A stretch of DNA of 64,000 nucleotides, taken from Halohasta litorea. Its GTDB lineage: Archaea > Halobacteriota > Halobacteria > Halobacteriales > Haloferacaceae. The translations under genes and the position numbers were made by a program. The first letter of the stretch is position 1. Every line of letters begins with the position of its first letter. Shown here piece after piece: positions 52,448 to 62,173 of the stretch. The notes under the pieces were generated by a model, which saw nothing but the letters and a program-made list of their open reading frames with translations, was not told where the DNA came from and made no database searches. Location: contig NZ_JANHDJ010000007.1 in NCBI RefSeq assembly GCF_024494645.1, positions 1 through 64,000 on the forward strand, given 5' to 3'.

Positions 52448-53803
52448 ATGAAGGTATTCGGTTCCAGTGGCGCTCGCGGGGTGGCGGGACGCGATCTCAC
52501 CCCCGAGTTCGTCCTGCAGGTGGCGAGGGCCGCGGGGACGGTCTGGGAGGCCGACCGCGCAGCCGTCGCGACCGACACGCGGACGACGGGACAGCTGTTC
52601 GCTGATGCCACCGCTGCTGGACTCGCAAGCGCCGGGCTCGACATCGACCGCCTCGGCCAAACACCGACACCGGCGGTTGCTCACTACTGCGAACGCGAGG
52701 GGGTTCCAGGAATCCTCCTGACGGCCTCGCACAACCCCCCGGAGTACAACGGTGTCAAACTCATCGGCGCGGATGGTGTCGAGCTCTCGGTCGAGATCCT
52801 CGAACGCATCGAGGACCGTGTTCTGACCGAGGAGTTCGACACGGAGACGTGGGCGTCGGTCGGCGAGACGACACACATCGAGACCGCCACCAGCGACTAC
52901 GTCGACTCGCTGGTCGAAGCGGTCGACCGCGAGAAAATCGCCGACGCCGACCTCACCGTCGCGCTCGATCCGGGCCACGGCGCGGGCACGTTCGCCAGCC
53001 CCGAGTTCTACCGGCGGCTGGGCTGTCGCGTCGTCACGGTCAACGCCCAACCCGACGGCCATTTCCCCGGGCGGCTCCCCGAGCCGGTTCCCGAGAACCT
53101 CGAAGACCTCGGGCGACTGGTCGGCGCGACCGATGCCGACATCGGCATCGCCCACGACGGCGACGCCGACCGGTCGGTGTTTTTCGACGAGACCGGCCGG
53201 TTTATCAACGGCGATGCCTCGCTTGCGGCGCTCGCGGAGACCGAACTCACCGGGAGTGATTCGACGGTTGCGGCGGTCAACGTCTCCCAGCGGCTGGTCG
53301 ACGTCTGTGATCGCGTCGGCGCTGATCTCGAACTCACGCCCATCGGCGCGACCCACATCATCACTCGCGTCAAGGAGCTGTGGGCCGAGGGCCGGTCGGT
53401 CCCGATCGCCGGGGAGGGCAATGGGGGAGTCTTCTTCCCGAACCACCGCCTCGTGCGGGATGGACCCTACATCGGCGCGAAGTTCCTGGAGCTGATCGCC
53501 GAGACGCCCGCCAGTGAGGTCGTCGCCCCCTATCAGGACTACCACAACGAACGGATCAACCTCACCTACGAGTCGGAGGCCGAACTCCAGGCGCTGTTGG
53601 ATGCGGCCACCGACTACGTCGGCGACAGCGATGCCGAGGTAACCACCATCGACGGCTACCGGCTCGACTACGGCGATGCGTGGGTTCTGGTGCGGCCGAG
53701 CGGCACCGAGCCGAAAGTCCGGATCGCCTCGGAGGCCACAAGCCCCAGCCGGGCGACCGAGCTCGCCAAAGACGTCGAGGCGGCCCTCGAAGCCGCCCGA
53801 TAG
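52448..53803 (+). CDS. glmM: Phosphoglucosamine/phosphohexose mutase
   Basis: 451 residues of the alpha-D-phosphohexomutase family. The phosphoserine loop is TASHNPPEYNG (Ser94), the metal-binding loop is AHDGDADRSVFF, the sugar-binding loop is IAGEGNGGVFF, and the phosphate-binding loop is VRPSGTEPKVRI. N-terminal FGSSGARGVAG is typical of archaeal GlmM. It interconverts glucosamine-6- and glucosamine-1-phosphate (or related hexose phosphates) for sugar nucleotide synthesis. ATG 52448 starts the domain directly; a GTG three codons earlier is less likely. Confidence 0.92.
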   Translation: MKVFGSSGARGVAGRDLTPEFVLQVARAAGTVWEADRAAVATDTRTTGQLFADATAAGLASAGLDIDRLGQTPTPAVAHYCEREGVPGILLTASHNPPEYNGVKLIGADGVELSVEILERIEDRVLTEEFDTETWASVGETTHIETATSDYVDSLVEAVDREKIADADLTVALDPGHGAGTFASPEFYRRLGCRVVTVNAQPDGHFPGRLPEPVPENLEDLGRLVGATDADIGIAHDGDADRSVFFDETGRFINGDASLAALAETELTGSDSTVAAVNVSQRLVDVCDRVGADLELTPIGATHIITRVKELWAEGRSVPIAGEGNGGVFFPNHRLVRDGPYIGAKFLELIAETPASEVVAPYQDYHNERINLTYESEAELQALLDAATDYVGDSDAEVTTIDGYRLDYGDAWVLVRPSGTEPKVRIASEATSPSRATELAKDVEAALEAAR

Positions 53804-53917
53804 TCGCCGTATTTCGTCTCCCTGCTCGCAGTAGCGCGCAGTCGACGGCCGAATTCTAGACCGAGTTGGAACGGACCTTGAAAAACCCATTACCCGAGTG
53901 GCGTCGTTGGGAGAGCT

Positions 53918-54004
53918 ATGCACCAGCCTTGCAGTCAGCCGCCGACAGCGCTCTCGGCCGACCGATGGGGTCTCCCGCCGAGTCGTGAGGGGTGGCCGAC
54001 ATGA
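53918..54004 (+). CDS. Possible 28-codon ORF overlapping the molybdoenzyme start
   Basis: ATG 53918 opens 28 codons (MHQPCSQPPTALSADRWGLP...) ending TGA at 54002-54004, overlapping the ATG at 54001 as ATGA. The 4-nt overlap is the coupling arrangement used elsewhere here, but no strong TATA box or homology supports it, and chance is a fair explanation. Confidence 0.25.
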   Translation: MHQPCSQPPTALSADRWGLPPSREGWPT

Positions 54005-55506
54005 GTCGCCTCGGTCGACTCACCGAGGGCGAACGATTCTGGCGTGTCGTCACCGCAGCCCTCGCGGCTGTCGCCGCGGTCGCCGGTTCGTATGCCTACG
54101 CCGGGTTCAGTCAGCGGTTCGTCGTCGAGCCAGCCGCCGCCTTCCTCACCGAAACCACGCCCGCGATCCTCGTAAATACGGTCTTAGACTCCCTGGGCAA
54201 CTTCGCCCAGCCAGCGCGGTTGGCGACTGCCGCGGCGATCAGTATCGCCGTCGTTGGGTTCGTCGTCTGGCTGGCGCTCGAACTGGAGGTCGTCGCCGAC
54301 CGCCAGTATCTCGGCGTCCCGCTGACCGCGGCGGGCGTCTGGCTGCTCGCGGCGGCAGTGACCGGCGCATACGTCGCTGCGGTGGCGGCCGCGATCCCAG
54401 CAACGCTGGTCGTCGGTATCATCTCCTTTTTCGGCGCGAACGACCCGCTGAGCGTCCGCACGGCCAGAAAGGTCGACGACCGGAAGCGGGCGACCCTTAA
54501 AACGGGTGTCGGCGTCGCCGGGCTGGCCGGGGCGAGCTACTTCGTCGGCCAGCGCCGAACGCCCGAGGGAAGCGTCCAGTATCTCGGCGGGGGCAGCTCG
54601 CCGCCACGGGCGGTCCAGGAGCTGCTGGATTCGGCTGCCGACGCCGCGTTCGACCTCCCGGATGCGCCGGGACTGATCAGCGAAATCGGGAGCTTTTATA
54701 CGGTCGATATCGCCACCGTCGCGCCGATGGTCGATTCGGCCGACTGGTCGCTGACGATCACCGGCGCGGTCGAAAACGACGTGGAGATCACGTACGACGA
54801 ACTCCGGGAGATGGAGGCCGACCACTTCTACAGCACGCTCCGCTGTGTGGGTGAGGACCTCAACGCCCGGAAGATGGACAACGCCGTCTGGACCGGTGTG
54901 CCGCTGTCGCGGCTCCTGGAGGAGGCCGGACCGCAGGCCGAGGAAGCGATCTCTCGGGCCGAGGATGGCTATTTCGTCTCGACGAGCCGCGAAGAACTGG
55001 CCGAATCCTACGTCGTCTATGGGATGAACGGGCGACTGCTCCCCCGGGAACACGGCCATCCGGTGCGGCTGATGGTCCCGGGCAACTGGGGCGAGGTCAA
55101 CACGAAGTGGGTCAGCGAACTCGAATTCACCGACGAGCCGGAGGGCTACTGGGAGAATCGCGGCTGGACCGGCACCGGCGAGGTCAGACAGATTGCCAAG
55201 ATCTGGTCGGTCGACCGAAGCGGCGAGGGTGTCACCGTCGGCGGCCACGCCTACGCTTGCTGTGCGGCCATCGACCGGGTCGAAGTTTCGATCGACGGAG
55301 GAGAGTCCTGGACGACCGCGGAACTCACCGAGCCGCTGGGCCCGGTCGACGGCTGGCAGCAGTGGCGCTACACCTTCGACCCCGAGGAGCCGACCGACCT
55401 CGTCGCGCGGGCGGTCGACGCCGACGGCAACGACCAACCCGAGATGGAATCCGACCAGTTCCCCGACGGGCCGAGCGGCTGGGTGTCACGGACCATCCAA
55501 CCCTAG
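54001..55506 (+). CDS. Membrane-anchored sulfite-oxidase-family molybdoenzyme
   Basis: 501 residues. The first ~165 contain four or five helices (FWRVVTAALAAVAAVAGSYAYAG; AAAISIAVVGFVVWLALEL; LTAAGVWLLAAAVTGAYVAAVAAAIPATLVVGIISFF). The rest is the molybdopterin domain: YSTLRCVGEDLNARKMDNAVWTGVPL with the molybdenum-ligand Cys, LPREHGHPVRLMVPGNWGEVNTKWV, then an Ig-like dimerisation domain (GGHAYACCAAIDRVEVSIDGGESWTTAEL). The active site should face outside. Substrate (sulfite, S-oxides or other) cannot be told. ATG 54001 is chosen over a GTG three codons earlier. Confidence 0.9.
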   Translation: MSRLGRLTEGERFWRVVTAALAAVAAVAGSYAYAGFSQRFVVEPAAAFLTETTPAILVNTVLDSLGNFAQPARLATAAAISIAVVGFVVWLALELEVVADRQYLGVPLTAAGVWLLAAAVTGAYVAAVAAAIPATLVVGIISFFGANDPLSVRTARKVDDRKRATLKTGVGVAGLAGASYFVGQRRTPEGSVQYLGGGSSPPRAVQELLDSAADAAFDLPDAPGLISEIGSFYTVDIATVAPMVDSADWSLTITGAVENDVEITYDELREMEADHFYSTLRCVGEDLNARKMDNAVWTGVPLSRLLEEAGPQAEEAISRAEDGYFVSTSREELAESYVVYGMNGRLLPREHGHPVRLMVPGNWGEVNTKWVSELEFTDEPEGYWENRGWTGTGEVRQIAKIWSVDRSGEGVTVGGHAYACCAAIDRVEVSIDGGESWTTAELTEPLGPVDGWQQWRYTFDPEEPTDLVARAVDADGNDQPEMESDQFPDGPSGWVSRTIQP

Positions 55507-55527
55507 GTGGAGCCGTCGAGATACCCG

Positions 55528-55680
55528 TCAGTCGCTGACGTACCGGCCGCCGCCGAGGACGGCATCACACGAGGGGCAGACCACGAGGACGGAACCCATT
55601 TCGAGCGTCGCGTCCTCCCCGGAGATGAACCACTGTTTGACAGCCGACTCGCTGTGTGAACATTCAGGACAGATGGGCAT
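55528..55680 (-). CDS. 50-residue zinc-ribbon protein
   Basis: Reading minus from 55680 gives a 50-residue protein with CPEC at residues 4-7 and CPSC at 35-38, a classic four-Cys zinc ribbon, ending GGGRYVSD. A good TATA box AATATATTTG (55714-55705, minus strand) lies about 28 nt before the ATG. Such mini zinc proteins are abundant in haloarchaea and some affect growth or biofilm behaviour. This one's target is unknown. It is convergent with the molybdoenzyme gene. Confidence 0.8.
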   Translation of the reverse strand: MPICPECSHSESAVKQWFISGEDATLEMGSVLVVCPSCDAVLGGGRYVSD

Positions 55681-55753
55681 ACCCGCACTCGGTCACAGAG
55701 TAGCAAATATATTACTGGTACGACTGTGGGGCTCGACGCGACGGTCGACTAGC

Positions 55754-56953
55754 TCAACTCACGGCGTACTCGTCGAGCGCGGCATCGATGGCGTCGATCC
55801 CCGCCTCGACGGCCGCCAGATCGTCGCCGACGGCTCCGGCGGCAAGCCGGTCGAACTCCTCGTCGGTGAGTTCGCTTTCGGCGACCGCGACCTGCCGGAG
55901 TCGATCGTAGTCGTCGGTTCGGGTCAGCCGCGCGAGCCTTCGACGGTGGTACTCGATCGATTCGCCGTCGGGGTCAGCGTCGGCGTCCGACGTCGCCCCC
56001 TCGCGGTCGGTCGCCGCATCGAGCTGGCGGACGAGCGGCGCGAGTTCCTGGAGGCGGGCCCGAAGCACCCCGCTCTCTGCGGGCGGCCACTCGATCAACA
56101 GGGGCTCGGGTCCCAGCCGATTTAAATAGGTCTGGTGGACCGAGACGTGGGTGCGGAGCGCACCCGGATCGTCGACGTAGTGCTCCAGTTTCGACGGCGA
56201 GTACTCTGCGTACTCCCGGAGCGTCGTCAATGGCTCCTCGCCCGCGGGCGCGGACTCGATGTAGTCTGCGAGATCCCGCGGCGGGCGGTCGGCGTCGACG
56301 AGCGGCCGGTCGGCACCCGCGGCCAGCAGATCAAATAGCTCGCGGGCGCTCTCAGTCCGGCGGAACGCGTCGAAGGCCTCGCGGACGGCCGCGTTGTAGG
56401 CTTCGACCGGCTCTCGGAGGGGATCGAGCGAGGCCTCAAGATCGACCCCGCCGAGCTCGCGAATGCGGCGGAGTCGGTCGGCCTCCCCTTCGAGTTCATC
56501 CCGGCGAGCCTTGGCGTCGTGGCGGGCCTGTCGGTAGGCGCTGTGGGCCTCCTCGCGGCGCTCCAAGAGGTCGACCGCCTCGGCGGCAGCCTCGATCTGC
56601 TCGCGGGCGTAGTCGAAATCCGATTCGTTGAGCCGGCGTTTGTCCATCCGGTCGCTGGCCCGCTGGAACGCATCGGCAGCGAGAGTGTCATCGGAGAGCC
56701 CCTCGGCGAGCGCGATGAACTCGTTTTGGAACTGGAGATACGCCTTGAAATCGCCGGTGCCGGTCGCGCTCTCGGCGTAGCGATCCAACAGCCGTGTCGC
56801 GTTCCGGTAGGCGTCGGCAGCCGCCTCGATGTTGTCCTCGCCGTGATCGTCGATCGCGGCTTCGATCTCCTGGACCCGGCGGGAGGCGGCGGCTAACTCC
56901 GCGACTACGTCGGCAGCGGGCGTCGACTCGGCCGCAGTGGCGGGGTCCGCCAT
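55754..56953 (-). CDS. Coiled-coil-rich hypothetical protein
   Basis: 399 residues, highly acidic and mostly alpha-helical. Long heptad-like stretches (VVAELAAASRRVQEIEAAIDDHGE; AREQIEAAAEAVDLLERREEAHSAYRQARHDAKARRDELEGEADRLRRIREL) suggest coiled coils over much of the first half. No enzymatic motif is seen. ATG 56953 fits the composition change and lies just after the hisI stop (56955), so it is probably cotranscribed with hisI. Family occurs in haloarchaea without known function, as far as I can tell. Confidence 0.75.
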   Translation of the reverse strand: MADPATAAESTPAADVVAELAAASRRVQEIEAAIDDHGEDNIEAAADAYRNATRLLDRYAESATGTGDFKAYLQFQNEFIALAEGLSDDTLAADAFQRASDRMDKRRLNESDFDYAREQIEAAAEAVDLLERREEAHSAYRQARHDAKARRDELEGEADRLRRIRELGGVDLEASLDPLREPVEAYNAAVREAFDAFRRTESARELFDLLAAGADRPLVDADRPPRDLADYIESAPAGEEPLTTLREYAEYSPSKLEHYVDDPGALRTHVSVHQTYLNRLGPEPLLIEWPPAESGVLRARLQELAPLVRQLDAATDREGATSDADADPDGESIEYHRRRLARLTRTDDYDRLRQVAVAESELTDEEFDRLAAGAVGDDLAAVEAGIDAIDAALDEYAVS

Positions 56954-56954
56954 C

Positions 56955-57323
56955 TTATTCGTAGACGTCATCGGGATCGAAGACGGTTTCGCCGACCGCC
57001 TCGCCGTCGACCGTCCGGTAGAAACAGCTCTCGTGGCCGGTGTGGCAGGCACCACCCTCCTGATCGACGAGGTAGAGTAGGGTGTCAGCATCGCAGTCGA
57101 CCCGTACTTCCTGGATCTCCTGGAGGTGGCCGCTGCTTGCGCCTTTCTTCCAGAGCTCATCGCGGCTCCTGGAGTAGTAGTGGGCGTACCCCGTCTCTCT
57201 GGTGGCTTCCAGGGCCTCGGGCGAGACGTAGGCCACCATGAGCACGTCCTTCGAGTCGGCGTCCTGTGCGACCGCGGGGACGAGTCCGTTTGCGCCGAAG
57301 TCGACGTCGATCTGCTCGGTCAT
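56955..57323 (-). CDS. hisI: Phosphoribosyl-AMP cyclohydrolase
   Basis: 122 residues, third step of histidine synthesis (opening the adenine ring of PR-AMP). Conserved segments: [62 protein letters not shown], with metal ligands in DCDAD and the C-terminal [15 protein letters not shown] stand-alone HisI without the HisE domain, as is usual in archaea. ATG 57323 follows a TATA-like CTTTTAAATAAT (57384-57373, minus strand). Confidence 0.95.
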   Translation of the reverse strand: MTEQIDVDFGANGLVPAVAQDADSKDVLMVAYVSPEALEATRETGYAHYYSRSRDELWKKGASSGHLQEIQEVRVDCDADTLLYLVDQEGGACHTGHESCFYRTVDGEAVGETVFDPDDVYE

Positions 57324-57379
57324 TGGTCCGACCGAGGAGCGGCGGGCCAATAGGGTTTTCCTCGTTCGTCGGCGATTAT

Positions 57380-58390
57380 TTAAAAGAGGCCGAGCCAGCC
57401 GAAGAGACCGAACAGCAGGTCACCATACGTAAAGGCGACCAGCAGGCCGACGAACATCGGGACGACGAAGGGCAAACCGGGCGAGACCCACAGCGTCTCG
57501 CGGTCGGTCGCGGCCAGCAGGTCAAGGGCGTCGCGGAGCCCCTCGGGCGTCGAGCCGTAGGCGGTGCCCTCGATCTCATCGAAGAACCGCTCGGCGGCCC
57601 ACGGATCGTCGACCGTCTCGGCGGCCTCAGTCCCACTTGCGGCGGTGTCGGCGTGCGACTGATCGACGCCGCCGTCGGTTCGGGGGCCGACGTGAGTGCC
57701 ACCGTCGGTCGGCTCGTGGGTGGCCTCAACGCTGCTCGGATCGCGGTGGGCTTCGGGGTCGTCCTGGAGGGCCGCCAGTGTCGTCCCGCGCCACCGGAGG
57801 TACATCCGCAGCGCATCGAGATCCAGCCCCCGAGCGATGCCGTTGGGCGTCTCGAACAGTTTGCCGTGGCGGTCGGGAATCGAGTCGACAGCGACGGGTC
57901 GGGCGAAGAACATCGCCCTCGGCTCGATGTAACCCCGGAGGAGATTACCAAGCGCCAACAGCAGCGGCACGATCGCCGCGATCAGGACCGTATCGGTGAG
58001 CACGGTGAGCGAGAAGACGCCGAGTGGGGTGTCGACCAGCGGGAGCGAGAGCGTTCCGAGGGTGTACTCCGGAAACGTCGGCAGCAGGACCGCCAGCGTG
58101 ATCAACGCCTTGGCGTCCGCGCCGCCGAAGCCGCCGAGCCACCAGAAGGCGTAGCCTAACGGGGCAATAAAAAGGAGGCTCACACCGACCTGGACGAGAA
58201 ACAGGCGTCCCTCGTAGGTGCCAAAGGATGGCAGTTGGATAGCCTCCCACACGAGGGCGACGACTCCGACCGCGACCAGCGGCGGCCATAGTTTGTTGGG
58301 GAGTCGACGCGTGTTGATATCCCGCCAGGCGGCCCACGCGAAGACGGGCAACACGACGAGTCGCAGCAGATCCGGTCCCGAAGCGATCAT
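57380..58390 (-). CDS. pibD: Prepilin/prearchaellin peptidase (A24 family, PibD-like)
   Basis: 336 residues. Aspartyl protease in the membrane that cleaves class III signal peptides of pilins and archaellins. Catalytic Asp24 is in [12 protein letters not shown] and Asp92 in the GxGD-type motif [11 protein letters not shown]. About six helices are predicted. A hydrophilic insertion (about 150-300), largely acidic and cytoplasmic, separates the core from the last helix. That makes it longer than the ~230-residue FlaK type. No pilin genes are adjacent. Its TAA stop lies within the TATA element proposed for hisI. Confidence 0.9.
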   Translation of the reverse strand: MIASGPDLLRLVVLPVFAWAAWRDINTRRLPNKLWPPLVAVGVVALVWEAIQLPSFGTYEGRLFLVQVGVSLLFIAPLGYAFWWLGGFGGADAKALITLAVLLPTFPEYTLGTLSLPLVDTPLGVFSLTVLTDTVLIAAIVPLLLALGNLLRGYIEPRAMFFARPVAVDSIPDRHGKLFETPNGIARGLDLDALRMYLRWRGTTLAALQDDPEAHRDPSSVEATHEPTDGGTHVGPRTDGGVDQSHADTAASGTEAAETVDDPWAAERFFDEIEGTAYGSTPEGLRDALDLLAATDRETLWVSPGLPFVVPMFVGLLVAFTYGDLLFGLFGWLGLF

Positions 58391-58459
58391 TATCTCAATG
58401 CGGAACGTCAGGGTAGATAGTCCTTTAGGTGTCTTCGGGACAGCCCGTTCGGGATCGAC

Positions 58460-61400
58460 TCACAGGCCCACCAGCTCCTGGATGGTCTCGAAGACGACTG
58501 CTGGCTCGACGAGTACCCCGCTGAACAGCGCGGCGGTGATGACCACCAAGACCTTCCCGTAGCGGCTGATCCAGACCCGCGTTGCGGTCGGCAACTGCGC
58601 GCGAACGATCGGCAGCGCCATCACGCCGAGGAAGATGCCGAGGCCGCCCGCCAGGGCGCTGTCAGCGAACTTCGTCAGGCCGACATAGATGACGAGCACC
58701 CCGGCCGTGTAGCTGAGGATCTTGCCCTTCTGCATCCAGAGCCGGTCGGCAACGCCCGTGCGGGTGCCCGCATCGAGTTCGTCCTCGTCGGCTTCGGCAT
58801 TGATCTCGTCGTCCGCGTCGATCTCGTCGGGAGCGACTGGCTCGCCAGCGTCCGCATCGGCATCCTCAGCTGGCTCCTCGGCGGTCGTCTCGGCAGTGTG
58901 GTCGTCGGCTGTGCGGTCGTCGTCTGCGGTAGGTGTTGTCTCGGTCATTGAATCGTCCTCGGAGGGCTGGTCGCCGACGGTGATATCGATATCCGCCGAA
59001 TCAGTCTCACAGCTGATCGTAAACCCAAGGGTTTTGCCAGCGTCGGCGGCGGTTGTCTGGTACTCCAGGAGCACGGCTGCGGCTGTATGTGCATCCAGAT
59101 CCAGCGGTGTGTCGTCCTCGCGTTCGTCAAGCGATAGCGAAACGACGCGTGTGCCCGGAACGTCGCCTTTGTTTTCGATCGTCGCCTCGATAGCCAGCAG
59201 CTCGCCGGGTGCCACATCGCTGTCTTCGTCAGTGGATGTGTCATCAGCGACGCTGTCGGCTTCGTCGACCGCACGCGTGACCGAACTCACGACGAAGGCG
59301 GCCTGTTCGGGTTCGGCAAGCAGCATCCCGGCCGAACCGGGCACGGAGGCAACCGCCTTGGTAACGGCTGCTGGCGCAACCGTCACGAACAGTTCAGTGC
59401 GGGAGAGTGCAACGACAGTGAGATACGACCCGACCGCGGCCGCGCTGCCACCGACCACGCGCAGCGGCGTTATGATCGGCATCGACTGGACGGGCACGGT
59501 CTCGTCTTCCTCATCGGTCGGTTGCTCGCTGGAGTCGTCGGTCTCGGTCGACGGGAGCGGCGAATCCGTCGGCTCGTCTGCCAGCTCCGGGTCGGGTTCC
59601 AGTTCAGGGTCGTCTGTGGGTTCGTCGTCTGGTGATGATGACGAAGACGACGATGAGGAGGACGAAGAGCCGCCAGCTGTGGGAACACTCACCGACAGCG
59701 AGACGGAGGCATCGAAGCCGCTGGCTTCGGCGGAAATCACCGTCGATCCCGGATCAACCGCGGTGATCTCGCCGCCGTCATCGACAGTCGCAACCGAGCT
59801 CTCGCTGCTCAAATACGTCGCTGGCTCCGTGGCGGTCCGTGTCGAGTCGTCCGACAGCGAGAGGTCGACCGTCGATGTGGCGGTGTCGTCGGGTTCGATA
59901 TCGGTCCCGCTCAGCGAGAGCGCGTACTCGTCGACCCGCCAGACGTGAATCGGATAGCCGTCGGTGGCGATCCAGACCGGATTGAACGAGAGGTTGGTGT
60001 TTTCGATTGCCGCCGATCCCTGAAGCTCGGCCGTCGAGAGCCCGGTGATACCGTCGATCGAGCCGTCGCCGACGGCCGCCGTAACGCCGCTTTTCGACGA
60101 ATCAAAGTAAGAATCCTGGATTTCGATGGAGGGCCCGACTTCACCAACGAACGAGCCGTTGTTCGCATTGCCGGAGACCTCGCCGACCGAAACCAAGTTA
60201 GACATAACAACCGCCCCAAGGGCGCTCATCCGGCCAGCCAGACCACCAACGGATGCATTCCCGGTCACAGCACCATATGCAGAGGAATTTTCCGTTGGTC
60301 CGTTCGTGGTGCCGACTAACCCGCCGACATAGCTGCCGGATGTCGTATTCCCCATCACGTCGCCGGTCGCAACCGAGCGGAAAATGTCGCTCGAAGTCGA
60401 ACCAATCAGCCCACCGATATTGTCTTCACCGCTAACAGTTCCAGTGGCGGACGACTCGACGACCACAACATAATCCCCACCGCTTCCGAGCAGCCCACCG
60501 ACACTCTCGCCGCGTGCTGCGGAGACGGTTACGCTCGTCGTCACGTTGGAAAGGGAATCGAATCCAGGATCGGCACCATAGCCCTGAGAGCCACCAACGA
60601 CGCCACCGACACCTGTGCCATCCGGTGCGGAAACGGTTCCAGTGGCACCTGAATCACGGATCTGTCCATCAGCTCCGAGATCGCCGACTATGCCGCCGAC
60701 CGATTCCAATCCACTCTGTTCTGTACCCGACGTTGCTCCTGCCTGAACGTCTGTGGTTACCTGAACCCCGGAGATGGTCCCGGAACTGCGGCCGACAAGC
60801 GTTCCGGTATTCGAGCTTCCGGACACCGTTGCATCGACGATCGAGAGATCCGAGACCGTACTCCCGACTCCCATCTCACTAATCAGCCCGACATTGTCGG
60901 TCGTCGACCGATTGATCGTGAGGTCGCTGATCGTATGGCCACCGCCGTCGATCGAGCCGGTGAACTCGCCGGAGCCGTTCGCGATCGGCTCGAAGCCAGC
61001 CCCATCGTTCCACTCTGCGGTCTCACTCAGATCGGCGGAGCCCGAAAACGTGTAGTTCGCCGTAGGGTCGACGGTGAGCGCCTGTAGTCCGTAGCTATCG
61101 TCGACGCGGTAGGGGTCCGATTCGGAGCCATCGCCGACGGCCGCATCCAGGAACTGCCAGGTGAGCTGTGGGTAGGAGTCGGTCGGAACCCACTCGTCGT
61201 AGAACGCCAGTTCGGCCATACTGCCCGCGGCGGTCGCGTTATTGCCGGTCATCTGGGCCGTCGAGAGAGCAGTTGGATTCCCGGTTCCAGAGCCGATGCC
61301 ATCGGTGGCAGCCAGTCCCACGGTCTCGAAATCCCAGTAGGTCGAGGACGGTATTCCGGGTGTCGAGGAGTTGCCAACGACACCGCCGACGGCCGACTCG

Positions 61401-62173
61401 CCGTCGGTCGATCCGACGACATACGACAACGCAATACTCGCCGTTCCGGTGCCGTCCGAGAGGTTGCCGACCAGCCCGCCGACGCCACTGGTTCCGTCGA
61501 CGCTACCAGTCGCGGCGGTGGTACTGAGGGTGCTGTTGGTCCCGGTACCGACCAGTCCGCCGACCGCGTTCGACCCCTCGACGCTGGCAGTTGTGGACGA
61601 ATCGGTGACGGTACCGTTTGTTAGCGCACCGACAAGCCCACCCACCTGATTGCCATCCCCGACGATCGTACCACCGACAGCCGAGGCGGAGAGTTCGCCA
61701 TCCGAGAGGGTGCCGACGAGCCCGCCGACCTGCTGGCCCCCGTGGATATCAACGGCTTCGAGCGAGACGTTAGAGAGGGTCGCCCCCGCGGTGAGTTCGC
61801 TGAAGAGGCCGACGGCGTCGGCCGACGAGCGGTTGATTGCCAGTCCGTCAATGGTGTATCCGTCGCCGTCGAAACGGCCGCTGAACCCCTCGGTGTCGTT
61901 GCCGACCGGCTCGAAGCCAGCCCCACCGTCCCAGGCCGACGTATTGCTCGCGTCGATATCCGCCACCAGCCGATAGGTCGCAGTCAGATTGCCCCCCATC
62001 GCCTGTAACCCGGAACTATTTTCGATCTGATAAGGGTCCTCGTCGGTCCCTTCACCCGCCAAATCCGCATCCGGATCGAGGGCGACGAGCGGCTCGGCAG
62101 CCACCATCCCTGAAAACAGCGTCAGTCCAACGACGACGATGAGAATGGCAGACCAGCAGCCCCGGCGACTCAT
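58460..62173 (-). CDS. Large GLUG-repeat surface protein
   Basis: 1,237 residues. Signal peptide (AILIVVVGLTLFSGMVAAEP). Two duplicated beta-helix blocks each begin with DPYQIENSSGLQAM or DPYRVDDSYGLQAL, then IDGxGxTI/DLxINRS, and carry many GLUG repeats (VGGLVGTLSDG, VGGLVGNSS). A bacterial Ig-like region follows, then a Ser run and acidic Pro-rich linker, a membrane segment (VVGGSAAAVGSYLTVVAL), a CARDB-like domain (GELLAIEATIENKGDVPGTRVVSLSL), a long acidic linker, and three C-terminal helices. Probably a cell-surface adhesin or cell-wall-associated protein. Neighbouring pibD may be incidental. Confidence 0.85.
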   Translation of the reverse strand: MSRRGCWSAILIVVVGLTLFSGMVAAEPLVALDPDADLAGEGTDEDPYQIENSSGLQAMGGNLTATYRLVADIDASNTSAWDGGAGFEPVGNDTEGFSGRFDGDGYTIDGLAINRSSADAVGLFSELTAGATLSNVSLEAVDIHGGQQVGGLVGTLSDGELSASAVGGTIVGDGNQVGGLVGALTNGTVTDSSTTASVEGSNAVGGLVGTGTNSTLSTTAATGSVDGTSGVGGLVGNLSDGTGTASIALSYVVGSTDGESAVGGVVGNSSTPGIPSSTYWDFETVGLAATDGIGSGTGNPTALSTAQMTGNNATAAGSMAELAFYDEWVPTDSYPQLTWQFLDAAVGDGSESDPYRVDDSYGLQALTVDPTANYTFSGSADLSETAEWNDGAGFEPIANGSGEFTGSIDGGGHTISDLTINRSTTDNVGLISEMGVGSTVSDLSIVDATVSGSSNTGTLVGRSSGTISGVQVTTDVQAGATSGTEQSGLESVGGIVGDLGADGQIRDSGATGTVSAPDGTGVGGVVGGSQGYGADPGFDSLSNVTTSVTVSAARGESVGGLLGSGGDYVVVVESSATGTVSGEDNIGGLIGSTSSDIFRSVATGDVMGNTTSGSYVGGLVGTTNGPTENSSAYGAVTGNASVGGLAGRMSALGAVVMSNLVSVGEVSGNANNGSFVGEVGPSIEIQDSYFDSSKSGVTAAVGDGSIDGITGLSTAELQGSAAIENTNLSFNPVWIATDGYPIHVWRVDEYALSLSGTDIEPDDTATSTVDLSLSDDSTRTATEPATYLSSESSVATVDDGGEITAVDPGSTVISAEASGFDASVSLSVSVPTAGGSSSSSSSSSSSSPDDEPTDDPELEPDPELADEPTDSPLPSTETDDSSEQPTDEEDETVPVQSMPIITPLRVVGGSAAAVGSYLTVVALSRTELFVTVAPAAVTKAVASVPGSAGMLLAEPEQAAFVVSSVTRAVDEADSVADDTSTDEDSDVAPGELLAIEATIENKGDVPGTRVVSLSLDEREDDTPLDLDAHTAAAVLLEYQTTAADAGKTLGFTISCETDSADIDITVGDQPSEDDSMTETTPTADDDRTADDHTAETTAEEPAEDADADAGEPVAPDEIDADDEINAEADEDELDAGTRTGVADRLWMQKGKILSYTAGVLVIYVGLTKFADSALAGGLGIFLGVMALPIVRAQLPTATRVWISRYGKVLVVITAALFSGVLVEPAVVFETIQELVGL

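Noticed and set aside
53800-54000. A tRNA gene between glmM and the molybdoenzyme
   Set aside because: Some tRNA-like words occur but no cloverleaf with a TTC loop could be built.
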